Source: Neoceratodus forsteri
Taxonomy: Eukaryota; Chordata; Ceratodontiformes; Ceratodontidae
Assembly (NCBI GenBank): GCA_016271365.2
Contig: CM057453.1
Span: 1,075,159,001-1,075,223,000 of the forward strand
Direction of reading: 5' to 3'
DNA length: 64,000 nt
Shown here: piece by piece, positions 44,560 to 55,130 of the stretch
How the letters are laid out: every line of letters starts with the position of its first letter
How positions within the stretch are numbered: position 1 is the stretch's first letter
Notes under the pieces: model-generated
What the model was told of the DNA's origin: nothing
Database searches by the model: none
Seen by the model: the letters and a program-made list of their open reading frames with translations, nothing else
Position numbers and translations under genes: made by a program

Positions 44560-45930
44560 AAGGAGACTGTGAAAGGCAGAGATACTAAACAAATATTTTG
44601 CTCAGTATTTACAAAGGAAGAGGGAGGTACCTAAAACAAACAGTAGAAACACTCTGGATACAGAAGTTGATACCAGCCCATTTACAGAAGAAAGGGTTCT
44701 GAAAGAACTCTTAAAACTGAAGGTGGACAAAGCAATGGGGCCTGATGGGATTCATCCCAGAATTCTAAAAGAACTAAGGGTAGAACTAGTGACACCACTA
44801 ACTACCCTTTTTAACAAATCATGGGAGGATGGAGTGGTACCCGAGGACTGGAGGAGGGCAGATGTGATTCCCCTTCACAAAAGTGGGAGCAAGGCAGAAG
44901 CAGGAAACTACAGACCTGTTAGTTTAACCTCAGTGATAGGGAAAATGATGGAATCACTTCTGAAGGAAAGAATTGTCGAGTATCTAGAGGCCAGAGGGGC
45001 ACAGGACCCTAGGCAGCATGGATTCACAGCAGGAAGATCATGCCAGACGAATCTGATAGATTTCTTTGACTGGGTGACCAAAGTAGTAGATCAGGGAGGG
45101 GCTGTGGACATGGCCTACCTAGACTTTAGCAAGGCATTTGACACAGTCCCACACAAAGATTAATATACAAGTTAGCCAGCCTGGGAGTGAGTCCCAAGAT
45201 GACAGCCTGGGTAAAGAATTGGCTGGAGAATAGGAACAAGAGTAATAGTAAATGGAGTCCACTCAAGAAAGGAGGGTTACTAGTGGGTACCGCAGGGTTC
45301 AGTATTAGGACGGTCCTCTTCAATGTCTTTATAAGCGACATTGCAGAGGAACTGAAGGGAGAAAGTATGTCTTTGCAGATGACACAAAGATCTGCAACAG
45401 AGTTGATGCACAGGTGGGTGGAAAAGGATGAGAAGGACTTGGCAAGGTTAGAGGAATGGTCAAATGTATGGCACCTTAGATTCAATGCTAAGAAGTGCAA
45501 GGTAATGCACCTGGGAAACAAAAACCCAGGGAAGAGTACACAATGGGGGGTGAGATACTAACAACAACAAAATGGAAAGGACCTGGGGTAGTCATATCAG
45601 ATGACCTAAAGGTGGGCAAGCAATGTGAGAGGGCAGCAAGGAGGGTTGGGGATACTGGGATGCATAGGAGAGGCATCACCAGTAGAAAACAAGAAGTTAT
45701 TATCCCTCTGTACAGACAGCTGGTGAGACCCCATCTGGAGTACTGTGTGCAGTTCTGGGAGACCCAATTCAGAAAGACATAGACAGGATGGAAGCTGTCC
45801 AGAGGAGGGCATCTAAAATGGTGCAGAGTCTGCACCGGAAGACATATGAAGAGAGACGAAAGGAGCTTAATATGCATAGCCTCGAGGAAAGGAGGAGAGG
45901 GGAACATGATAGAAACGCTCACACCTCAAG
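44560..45930 (+). pseudogene. CR1 reverse transcriptase
   Basis: An open frame from 44,723 has MDKAMGPDGIHPRILKELR, then VVPEDWRRADVIPLHKSG (44,835), AGNYRPVSLTSVIGKMME (44,899), DPRQHGFTAGRSCQTNLIDF (45,006) and motif A AYLDFSKAFDTVPH (45,115). It stops at 45,163 by frameshift. VPQGSVLGP is damaged (45,290). YVFADDTKICN with the intact catalytic FADD is readable at 45,368-45,400. FNAKKCKVMHLGNKNPG (45,482), ITSRKQEVIIPLYRQLVRPH (45,676) and LEYCVQFW close the RT. Confidence 0.85.
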
Positions 45931-46535
45931 GAATCAGCAAAGTCCAAGAGGGTAGCATCTTTCAAAAAGAGGTGCAAGAACAAGAAGGCACAATTTGAAG
46001 ATAGAGGGGGGCTGCTCAAAGGTAATTTAAGGAAGTATTTTTCACAGAGAGGGTTGTGGATGCATGGAACGGCCTTCTGGAGGAGGTTGTGGAGTCAAAA
46101 TCAGTGGTGGAATTCAAGCATGCATGGGACAGTCATAAGGCCATTCTAGGGGGTGGGGGTAGGAAGAAGTAGGCTGCTGGTTAACTAGGATCTGCAGCTT
46201 ATCCAGTAGGTAGGGAAATGGGCAGACTGGGTGGGCCAAGGGGTCCTTATCTGCCATCAAATTCTATGTTTCTATGTTTCTATGTGTTTACTCTTAGACA
46301 GAACCACCACTAGTATTTTCCATCCATTTCCAAAAATAATCCTTCATGATATTTTATAACACTTGAAATTATGTTTTGAAAGCTGTAACATTTGAAGAAA
46401 GCTTGGAGTCTGATCTACATGTATAGATCCTAATGATATAATTCTTCTGTATTGCTACATTTCTATACATGTCAATATAATATGTTGTTAAAAATGCCAG
46501 GACAAATACAGCCTTTCTGGCTCAGGGTCCAATGA

Positions 46536-46990
46536 GTGGTTCAGAATGTCATAGGTACTCAGCTGCCATTTGATTTCACAGAATGGGTACTAGGATTTCC
46601 AACAGTAGTTAGCCTCCCGACAGAGAAGCGTAAACTTACACTCATACTGATAGTGGCCGCCTTGAAATGCATAACTGCCAACTGGCTAAGGGAGCTACAC
46701 CCTGCTCTTACTGAATGGATAGGGCGAGTCAATAATATCCAAGAGGCAGAACCACTCACAGGGAAGAGTGTTATCATGACAGATGCAGGGTTGGGCTCTT
46801 TGACAATCCACCGAGGACATGGGTCTGGAAGGGACTGCCACGCTGAGGTCACATGAGAGGTAGAAGAGCAATTTATCCTCTTACCTCTGTTTTGATTTCC
46901 CAAAGGGAAAAACAAACTATCCATTCTGTTTAGTTTTTTCCCTATCCTTTCATAAGAATAGCCATGGATATTGGAAGGTGATGGGAGGGC
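46536..46990 (+). pseudogene. Tx1 ORF2 extreme C-terminus (decayed)
   Basis: An open frame of 106 codons has LPFDFTEWVLGFP and then TLILIVAALKCITANWLREL, followed by HPALTEWIGRVNNIQEAEPL. This matches the tail of L1/Tx1-group ORF2, where a helix with K-x-I-L-x-x-W is followed by P-x-x-x-x-W and an E-rich segment. Further codons in shifted frames continue to about 46,990. The rest of ORF2 is missing on the left, where CR1 tail sequence and about 200 bp of AT-rich DNA stand. Confidence 0.6.
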
Positions 46991-47299
46991 ATAAAGATGA
47001 CTACATTGGGAGTGATTTGGGTTTATAAGTTTTCCTTTTTTCTTATTTCTGTTCATTCTTTCCTTTTTACATTGGTTGCACTTGTGCAAATCGACATATT
47101 GTGGCAATATGGGATTTTGGGTGGGGGTCACTGCCGAGCCCATTGCAGTTCACAGAACCAGAGGCTCAGCAGTCTACCCCAATGACCACTAGGTGTGGTC
47201 CTGACGCAACTCTCTGCTGGGTGAGCCGACTGGTCATGCACTTTAAAGGACCAAAGCTGCTCTAATCCGAGAGGGTTTTGGCCCTTTGATTTGCATGAC

Positions 47300-47490
47300 C
47301 ATTCAGCCCACCCAGGGTGCCCAATCCCCATGTCAGCAATCCCCCTCCCCCGTAGTGTCTGACATCGGGGTGCCCAATATCCATGTCAGTGATCCCCCTC
47401 AGCACTGTCTGACATTGGGGTACCCAATTCCCATGTCCATAATCCCCCCTGTACTATGGGACACTGGGGATCCCACCCCCAGTGTCCCCA
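47300..47490 (+). repeat. About 60-bp tandem units with CCCAATCCCCATGTC
   Basis: Three units start near 47,318, 47,376 and 47,434 (GGTGCCCAATCCCCATGTCA, GGTGCCCAATATCCATGTCA, GGTACCCAATTCCCATGTCC). Related to the unit at 24,290-24,560 but of different length, so the array was remodelled independently. Confidence 0.8.
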
Positions 47491-47929
47491 GTTATGTTAC
47501 ACCCCACCACTCTGGAATACTCAGACACTGCCCAGCTAAGGAGCCTGCTCCAGGGGACTACAGAGAGCCTTAAGAGGTAAAGCCTTCTTCCACCCATCCT
47601 GTTTGTGGAGAGGTGTTACCCTGTCTGCGCTGTGCGCTGACTGCCCCTGCTACCCAGGGTCGGCTCTTAATTTATTGCTGCTTATAGGTCACATGACATA
47701 TCACATGACCTCTCCTTCTAATTATGAAGTGTCCACTTTTCCATTTGCAGTTTATACTCACTGACCACTAGGGGTTGCTGCTGTGCAGCCCCAGGCACCA
47801 CTCTATCTCTCTCCTCATCTCCACTCCTTACCTACAGCTACAATTGGCACTGGCCACTAGGAGTCACTATAGCACCCATACTAACTACTACTTCCTCCTC
47901 ACCTACACCACTCTGCACCCTCCTAATCT

Positions 47930-48580
47930 CTACTCCCACCTTATCTACTACTGCCCCTTGTGGGTCTCAAACCCTTTACCACTAAGCCAATGAGTCAGGC
48001 TATTGACTCCCTCTGATCCATAACTCTTATACCTTTTGGCCCCATACACAGCTAAAAATACCTTCTGCTGTCCCAACCCCTGTACACTTGACACCTGAGT
48101 CAGGCAGCTCTACCACTGGACCAGAAAGCTGATACAAACTATTCTGGTTCCCTAAAGCTCTTATAGATTCTTGGCACCATAGTTCAGTTATAAAAATACT
48201 CACTGCTGTCCCATTGCAGTTCTTAAACCCTGCTCACCTGGCTCCAAAGTCAGTAGTTCTGTCTTTAAGCTGCCAAGCCAAGATATAATTCTTTTGAATC
48301 TGAAAACTCTTAAAGCTTTTGCTCCTTAAATATACCAAAATACTGTACTGTTCTACCACAGGTCTCAAACCCAGTACCTTTAGAACTAAAGTCTACAGCT
48401 CTACCCCTGGGCCATCAAGCCAAGACATAATTCTACTGGATCTTAAAGCTATTGCTCCTTAATTTCCCCCCCCAAATAAATTAAGTGCACCCCAATGTCC
48501 TTTTGCAGGTCTCAAACCCAGCACATTTGAGACCAAAGACAGCAGCTCTATTCACCAAGCCAGCAAGGCAAGTCAATTTC
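47930..48580 (-). repeat. Tandem array of antisense tRNA-like units (about 135 bp, 4-5 copies)
   Basis: Units centre near 47,965, 48,090, 48,240, 48,385 and 48,530. On the minus strand each reads like the head of a tRNA gene: an A-box-like part such as TGGCCCAGGGGTAGAGCTG and a B-box-like part such as TACTGGGTTTGAGACC about 30 bp later. Between units are AATTCTACTGGATCTTAAAG and TTAAAGCTTTTGCTCCTTAA. Their place directly before the LINE coding part suggests 5'-UTR monomers or a SINE-derived promoter array; a pre-existing SINE cluster is the alternative. Confidence 0.55.
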
Positions 48581-48659
48581 AACTTGATTTCTACAGCTCT
48601 TAAAGCTTTGGCTCCCCCCTCTCAGCCACTGTGCCCTAACTCCAAGGCTACCTGGCATC

Positions 48660-49028
48660 ATGAGTACCAATTTCCACCTCATTTGCATCATCTTCTTATA
48701 CTTCCTGGAACCTACCTCCCGCCATCCAGACCTCAGCCCCTGCACATGGTCTATGGTACCCACATACCTTACCACCATGTCAATGCACCCCAGACCCCTG
48801 TATCCTCCCCCATGCTGCCACCCCAACCCCACCTCTGACCCTGGTTCCCCCTGGCTCCACCACCTCTGCATCTTCCATACCCTCCTAACCCCGCCCATTC
48901 CCTGTTCAGCCACTGCCTGCCTGGCCCCTCAACGTGCCCACAAGAAACTAACAAACTGCCACCCTAGGGCTAGAGCCTTAGTCATACTACTATTCCTCTC
49001 TGGTAATATCCAGCCAAACCCAGGCCCT
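48660..49028 (+). pseudogene. L2-like leader region with 2A-like NPGP motif
   Basis: An open frame of 169 codons (48,660-49,166) runs into the endonuclease. At 48,978-49,028 the codons read ILLFLSGNIQPNPGP. Many L2, CR1 and related elements carry G-D-x-E-x-NPGP here, a virus-like 2A ribosome-skipping sequence or its relic. In this copy the D and E are N and Q, so activity is doubtful. The Pro-rich part before it has no recognised domain. Confidence 0.65.
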
Positions 49029-49049
49029 GCCCCCGCCAATCCACCAACT

Positions 49050-49720
49050 AAGTCCAATGGACTCCAAATTGCCTCCATGAATGTATGTAGCCTGCTTAAA
49101 AAATTTGCTGCCATTCAGAGCTTGGTTATATCACACCAACCAGACATCTTAGCCCTAGTAGAAACCTAGCTAAAGAAGTCCACCCTTGACTCCTTTGTCT
49201 CCCTTCCTCCCAGGCTACACCCTATTTCATGAGGATCGAGTAGGTAAACGTGGAGGCGGTTGTGCGTTCCATGCTCGTGACACCATCATAGGCCATGCCC
49301 TCCCAGCCCCCAAGCTTGTAGATGGTGCCCAGACCCTCACCCTCAAACTCACCCCAGACCCATCCAAAAGCCCCCTCTATCTCACAGTCTCCTATATCCC
49401 CCCAAGGAACCAGACCCCCACAATATCGTCTCTCACCGAATATTTCTCCTCCCTCCCCATAAGGCTCAACAAGTCCTAGTAGGAGACCTCAATTTAAACT
49501 GGCTCAGTCCCACTGCCTCACCGATAAGAAACACTTTCATTGCATTGGACCTGACCCAACTTGTCACACGACACTCCAGATGTAACCAAAAGTCAGGGAC
49601 AAGCACCCTCCTAGACGTCATTGTCTCAAACTGACCCCAAAAGGTTCAAGATATTCAAGTCCTCCCAGATTCCTTAAGCGACCACTCCCCTCTTCTATTT
49701 CTCTGGTCTATCCCCGCCCC
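49050..49720 (+). pseudogene. L2-like endonuclease domain
   Basis: LQIASMNVCSLLKKFAAIQS (49,062) with the catalytic N, then QPDILALVET (49,138) ending in a stop. GGGCAFHARDT (49,251), LYLTVSYIPPRNQ (49,378), then VLVGDLNLNWLS-type codons (49,476), and SDHSPLLFLWSIP (49,678) with the SDH box. The core residues N, E, D-x-N and S-D-H are all seen, but in three frames. Confidence 0.75.
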
Positions 49721-50540
49721 CAAACCCATAGCCCAAACCACTCACTGCAGGTGCCTTCGCCCAGGAGGAGTGTTAAAACTCAGGCAGTTCCTTGCTCACA
49801 TTGACTGGTCTCCCATCCACCAGGCAACGAGTGTTGACACTGCCCTTGACCTATTCTCACAGGCTTTTACCAAGGCCTGTGATCTTTTTGCACCCTTCAC
49901 CATGATCCGCTCCAAAAAACCAAATGTACCCTGGGTCACCCCTGCCCTACTCCAACTACTCAAGGACAGGGATAACCTTTGGCATATTGCCACCGAGACT
50001 GGTCGGGCTGCTGACAGACAGTTATATAATGCTGCCCGGAACAGGTGCACATGGGCCATCCGAAAAGCCAAGGCAAACCACTACCAGGCCACCCTCACCT
50101 CCTCATGGGGCTGCACCCAGAACTTCTGGGAAAATATAAAAGAAATAACTGGGAAATCACACCCACCCCAGCACACCTTATAGTCAATGGCGCCACCATC
50201 ACTGACCCCACCGACATTGCCAACTGCCTTAACTCATCCTTTACTGATCTTAGCCCTGTCCCCCCGAGTAACTTTTTCTACCCTACTCACAACCCGCTGC
50301 CTTCAGATACACAGTGCCCCCCGGTTCTACCTATGCAAGGTATCCGTTCAGGAAGCCAAACCACTCCTGCTTAAAGCACTAAAAGGCACCAGTCCTAGCA
50401 GTGACCCCCGGACCTAAAATTACTTTGGCTGGTCCTGGATGAGGTCCTGGTCCCACTTACAGAACTACTGAACTGATCCCTCTGTCTGTGGCAATTCCCC
50501 ACAGCATGGAAAACTGCAACAGTCACACCTATCCACAAAG

Positions 50541-51704
50541 GTGGTAACTGGTCCACCCCCAGCAACTATCAGCCAATTTCCATTCCCCCCCTCCAAAGCC
50601 TTAGAAAAAGTGGTGTCCACCCAACTCATGGAATATCTAGTAAAATATAACATCCTGTGTCCAGAACAGCATGGCTTCCGTGCTGGTCACAGTACAGGCA
50701 CAGCTTTAATGGAGTTCTCCAACTTCCTACACGCCTCCCTGGACCACAGCTCCCTAGTTGGGGCAGTGTACATTGACCTCTCTAAGGCCTTTGACACTGT
50801 CTCCCACCCACTCCTACTAAATGCCCTCAACCATACAGGTTTCTCTGCTGGTCCCCTCTCTTGGTGTGCGAGCTACCTATCAGCCCACTCCCAGCGTGTC
50901 AAAATCAATGGAGTGCTCTCAGAAACCTGTCCCATCTGCTCAGGGGTTCCCCAGGGCTCTATCCTGGGCCCACTACTCTTTAGCCTGTACCTAAACACCC
51001 TGCCTAGCACCTGTTCTGGCAATATTCTGCTATATGCTGACGACGACGTGATTTATGCAGCTCACAAAAATCTCACCTCCCTCCAGCACCCTTTCAATGA
51101 TGCTGAGAATTGGTTTAAGAAGAGCAGACTAGTAATTAACCTCAAAAAAATGAAGGCAATGCTCTTTGCCCACCCCCAGAACAAAGCCAGAAAAAGTCCC
51201 CTCCAAATCTTCCCGAGCACTTGTCAACCACTTGAACAAGTTTACTTGTACAAATACCTTGGAATCACATTTGACTCAGCCCTCACCTTTCATGCCCACA
51301 TTACTGCCCTTGCTTCCACTGCAAACACGTGCCTTGGCATCCTCTACCGGCACAAGGACTGCCTCCCACTTGATGCCCTCAGGCTCACCATCACATCCAC
51401 AGTAATGTCCCTTATTGATTACGGCTTCCCAGTATGTAGTGCTGCTGACTCCACTGCCCTCAGCAAGATTAGACTCATGCTAAATAATGCTTTCCATCTA
51501 CTGACCAGTGCCCCCAGACTCACCCACACCTGTCAACTCTATGACATGGCCAAAACAAACCTCATGAGCAGCATCTGCTACCAAACCGGCCTGCTAACCA
51601 AGAAGATCCTACTTGGGTTCTCCCCCCCCCCGGGGTGTCTGCCTCCATCCAATTTACACACCCCAGAGCCGCCACCTGAACTTCGGACAAGGTCACTCTA
51701 CTAG
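50541..51704 (+). CDS. L2-like reverse transcriptase, 387-codon open frame
   Basis: The longest open frame in the window. It covers the RT core: FPPSKALEKVVSTQLMEYL, EQHGFRAGHSTGTALMEF (50,667), motif A YIDLSKAFDTVSHPLL (50,770), CSGVPQGSILGPLLFSLYL (50,938), the intact catalytic box LLYADDDVIYAA (51,028) and a thumb region YLYKYLGITFDSALTF (51,252). Its start is only the first ATG; the preceding RT part (50,400-50,540, PITELLN and AWKTATVTPIHKGG codons) is in another frame, so the protein is not complete. After 51,704 the C-terminus continues shifted (YRAPTWFNSLPAAISI). RT copies element RNA at the nicked target. Confidence 0.75.
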   Translation: MVTGPPPATISQFPFPPSKALEKVVSTQLMEYLVKYNILCPEQHGFRAGHSTGTALMEFSNFLHASLDHSSLVGAVYIDLSKAFDTVSHPLLLNALNHTGFSAGPLSWCASYLSAHSQRVKINGVLSETCPICSGVPQGSILGPLLFSLYLNTLPSTCSGNILLYADDDVIYAAHKNLTSLQHPFNDAENWFKKSRLVINLKKMKAMLFAHPQNKARKSPLQIFPSTCQPLEQVYLYKYLGITFDSALTFHAHITALASTANTCLGILYRHKDCLPLDALRLTITSTVMSLIDYGFPVCSAADSTALSKIRLMLNNAFHLLTSAPRLTHTCQLYDMAKTNLMSSICYQTGLLTKKILLGFSPPPGCLPPSNLHTPEPPPELRTRSLY

Positions 51705-52248
51705 TGCCCAGAACTAGGACCTCCTGGGCTCGGAGGTCATTCAACTACAGAGCCCCTACCTGGTTCAACTCACTCCCTGCAGCCATTTCCATCACCGCCA
51801 AAATTGCCCCCTTCAAAGCTGCCTTACGAGACCTGCTGTTCAACACCCGCTGCTGCACCTATCACTAAAAGATACTCTGCTGTTCTTCTGGCACTACTGA
51901 CATGGCCCACTGGGCTAAACACCCACCCACCCCACCCGCACCAATCCCCCGGCCCTTCTCCTCTGCTAGTACTGCTGGTACTACATGAAATGTTTATTTA
52001 TCTACACGTGTTCAAGCAATTGTATGTAATACTGTGTATCTCTGTTCATGCAATCCATGTAATACTATGTTGACTCTGTATGTCTGTACTCTGTAAACAT
52101 GTAAAAATCTGTTACTCTGTCTTGACTGTACTCTGTAAACTGTGTTAACCATGTGTGTCCTGTCTGTGATGAGGTACCTTTGTAAACGAGCCGCTGGCTC
52201 AAAGGTTGTAAATCTGACTATACAATAAATAAAATAAAAAAAATAAAA

Positions 52249-53400
52249 TACTAGGGAGCCCACCCCAGTGACCCCAAGCATTTGTTATCCCTGAAAAAAA
52301 GAAAACAGTCCCCCGACATTCTTTTTTAAAATAAACCTGTAAAGAAGAAAACGGTCCCTTGTCATCTCCCCATCCCCTCCCCCATCCTGACCTTCCCTTT
52401 GCACACCCACTTCCCTACACCACCTCTTACCCCATACTTACCTCCCGAGGTCAGCGGTTGGCATCTTCTGTGGACAAGAACATGTCTACACTCTTCAAAG
52501 CAGAATAGCGAACTGAAGAATCAAGGTAAGTGCGGTATAATGGCAATCAATGGTGTTTTGAACTTATGTTGATATCTTGGCCATTTTTGATGAATAATTA
52601 ACATGGCTTTTTGGACTCAACTCCCGAATATTGGCACTGTCATTTCATTACTTGGTCCCAAAGGTGATTTTGTGGTCCTGAGCAGAATCACCTTCAGGAC
52701 CAAGTAACAAATTGACAGTGCCACTGTTTATGAGGTGGGGTCCAAAAGCCTATGTTGAAAATTTGCGAAAAATTCCCCAAAATGGCTAATGCTATGAGAG
52801 TACATTGTGTGTTTCTACGTGGGAACATAACTTTATGAATTTTTAATATTTTCACTCCAAATTGTCAACATACACATTTTTTCACACCACCTCATGAACA
52901 GTACAGTTGTAATTTCTCACATCCTGCCCAAAACGTGTTTGCACATCTGTAGCATGGGATGGAGTGATCCTTGCAAGAAATCACCTTTTGGTGCTGAATA
53001 ATGAAATGGCAGTGCCACTGTTCATGAGGTGGGGTCTCGAAATGGCCATGTTGAAAATTTGGAGCAAAAATACCAAAACATGCCCAAGTTACACATGCTT
53101 GTTGACATTTTCCTATGCATGTGCATAACTTTGCCAATTTCTCATATTTTCACTCCCAATTTTCAACATAGCCATTTTTTTACACCATGTCATGAACACT
53201 ACAGCTGTCATTTCTCACATTCTGCCCAAAATGACTTTCCCCATCCGTGGTGTGGAACGGTGTTTTGCCATGGATTAAGAAATTTCACCTATGGGTTTGT
53301 GAGGTAAGGTGATAAGAAGACTGTGTTGAAGATTTGGGGTCAAAATGTGAAAAAATTACAAAGTTATCATGGTGACATACAAGGTCTGCTTGCTGCACCT
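52249..53400 (+). repeat. Tx1-like 3' region, AAATCACCTTT-type repeats
   Basis: 52,290-52,540 aligns with 24,650-24,880 (GAAAACAGTCCC, CTCCCCATCCCCTCCC, CCATACTTACCTCC). From 52,560 repeats of about 260 bp hold TTTTCACTCCAAATT, CTCATGAACAGTACAGTTGT, CACATCCTGCCCAAAA and AAATCACCTTTTGG. At 53,400-53,700 no further match was seen; it is a transition into the next array. Confidence 0.7.
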
Positions 53401-53703
53401 ACATCTCGGGTTTGGAGATGGACTTGGGAGTTGGAGGGCCAGCTGGGGACAGTATGATTGAGTGTCCAAGGGACTGCTCTCCTACTCTGGGGGAGGGGGA
53501 GAAGAGTGCTCAGTGCATTGTGCATCTCTGGTGGAGGCTGGCAGTAACACTGCTGCTGGCACCTCATGCAAGACAGATAAGGCAGATGCTGGTGTCATTG
53601 CACCTCCACCCCCCAGGGATCTTCAAAAATTAGCATACAAAAAATTCTGGCCCCGTTCCTGACACCCCCGCCTCCGCCACCACTCCTACAGCAACTAATA
53701 AAA

Positions 53704-55130
53704 GAGAGAGAGAGAGAGACTATTATTGGGGGCTAAAGAGAAATGTTATAGCCACAGAAATCACAAATAAAGTTTATTCTTGGCCCCAGTGTGGCTGTGG
53801 GTGTACAACTGGGTGTACACAGGATAAGAGCCGGCTGGTCAAATAAGTCTTTGACTTGTGCCACCATCCAGAGGAGAAAAAGACAGAGAGACTATTGGAG
53901 ACCAAAGAGAAATGTTATAGTTACAGAAATCACAAATAAAGTTTATTCTTGGCCCCCATGTGATTATGTGGGTACACAGGGCAAGAGCAGACAGGGAAAA
54001 TAAGTCTTTGACTTGTGCCACTATCCAGAGGAGAAAAGAGAGAGAGAGAGAGACTATTGGGTGACAAAGAGAAATGTTATAGATGGCCCCAGTGTGGCTG
54101 TGTGTGTGTGCACAGGGCAAGAGCAGGCTGGCAAAACAAAATCTTTGACTTGTACCACCATCCAGAGGAGAAAAAGACAGAGAGACTATTGGGGACCAAA
54201 GAGAAATGTTATAGCCACAGAAATCACAAATAAAGTTTATTCTTGGCCCCAGTGTGGCTATAGGTGTACACAGGATAAGAGCAGGCTGTTAAAATAAATC
54301 TTTGACTTGTGCCACCATCCAGAGGAGGAGAAAAAGAGAGAGAGAGAGAGACTATTGGGGGCCAAAGAGAAATGTTATAGTTACAGAAATCACAAATAAA
54401 GTTTATTCTTTGCCCCAATGTGATTATGTGGGTACACAGGGCAAGAGCAGACAGGGAAAATAAGTCTTTGACTTGTGCCACTATCCAGAGGAGAAAAAGA
54501 GAGATAGAGACTATTGGGGGCCAAAGAGAAATGTTATAGTTACAGAAATCACAAATCAAGTTTATTCTTTGCCCCAATGTGATTATGTGGGTACACAGGG
54601 CAAGAGCAGACAGGGAAAATAAGTCTTTGACTTGTGCCACTATCCAGAGGAGAAAAAGAGGGAGAGAGAGAGATAGACTATTGGGTGACAAAAAGAAATG
54701 TTATAGTTGGCCCCAGTATGGCTGTGTGTGTGCACAGGGCAAGAGCAGGCTGGCAAAATAAATCTTTGATGTGTGCCACCATCCAGAGGAGAAAGACAGA
54801 GAGAGAGAAAGAGGGAGACAGAGACTATTGGGGGCCAAAGAGAAATGTTATAGGTACAGAAATCACAAACAAAGTTTATTCTTCGACCCAGTGTGGCTGT
54901 GTGTGTGCACAGGGCAAGAGCAGGCTGGCAAAATAAATCTTTGACTTGTACCACCATCCAGAGGAGAAAGAAAGAGAGAGAGAGAGAGAGAGCAAGAGAG
55001 AGAGAGACAGACTATTGGGGGCCAAAGAGAAATGTTATAGTCACAGAAATCACATATTAATATTATTCTTAGCCCCAGTGTGGCTGTGTGTGTGTGCACA
55101 GGGCAAGAGCAGGCTGGCAAATTAAATCAC
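53704..55130 (+). repeat. About 160-bp satellite array with GA tracts, 9 copies
   Basis: Anchor AGAAATGTTATAG recurs at about 53,740, 53,909, 54,070, 54,206, 54,369, 54,529, 54,698, 54,842 and 55,030. Typical units hold CAGAAATCACAAATAAAGTT, GCCCCAGTGTGGCTGTGTG, CACAGGGCAAGAGCAGGCTG, TTTGACTTGTGCCACCATCC and a GAGAGA tract of varying length before ACTATTGGGGGCCAA. Shorter units lack the ATAAAGTT block. Predicted proteins on either strand are repeat by-products. Confidence 0.95.

Larger units (their letters stand above)
43250..46290 (+). mobile_element. CR1 LINE, 3.0 kb, best-preserved CR1 in the window
   Basis: Starts in the ORF1 end or inter-ORF part (AAATGCTTCATTGGCAAGC, similar to 13,280-13,305), then endonuclease, RT and a tail of ATTCTATGTTTCTATGTTTC at 46,260-46,285. 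Compared with other CR1 copies here its frames are longer and motifs cleaner, so it is likely the youngest. Still, the endonuclease and RT are broken by frameshifts. Confidence 0.85.
47930..52248 (+). mobile_element. L2-like LINE with 5' tRNA-like array, nearly complete
   Basis: Consists of a 5' array of tRNA-like units (47,930-48,580), a short region ending in a 2A-like motif (48,660-49,028), endonuclease (49,050-49,720), RT (50,480-51,704) and a 3' tail of AATAAATAAAATAAA at 52,215-52,248. It lies inside the Tx1-like 3' region. No target duplication was found by eye, so the left boundary is approximate. Confidence 0.7.

Noticed and set aside
53791..55120. Frames with RRKRQRDYWG or LFSLSALALCTHI repeats
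   Set aside because: By-products of the 160-bp array on either strand.
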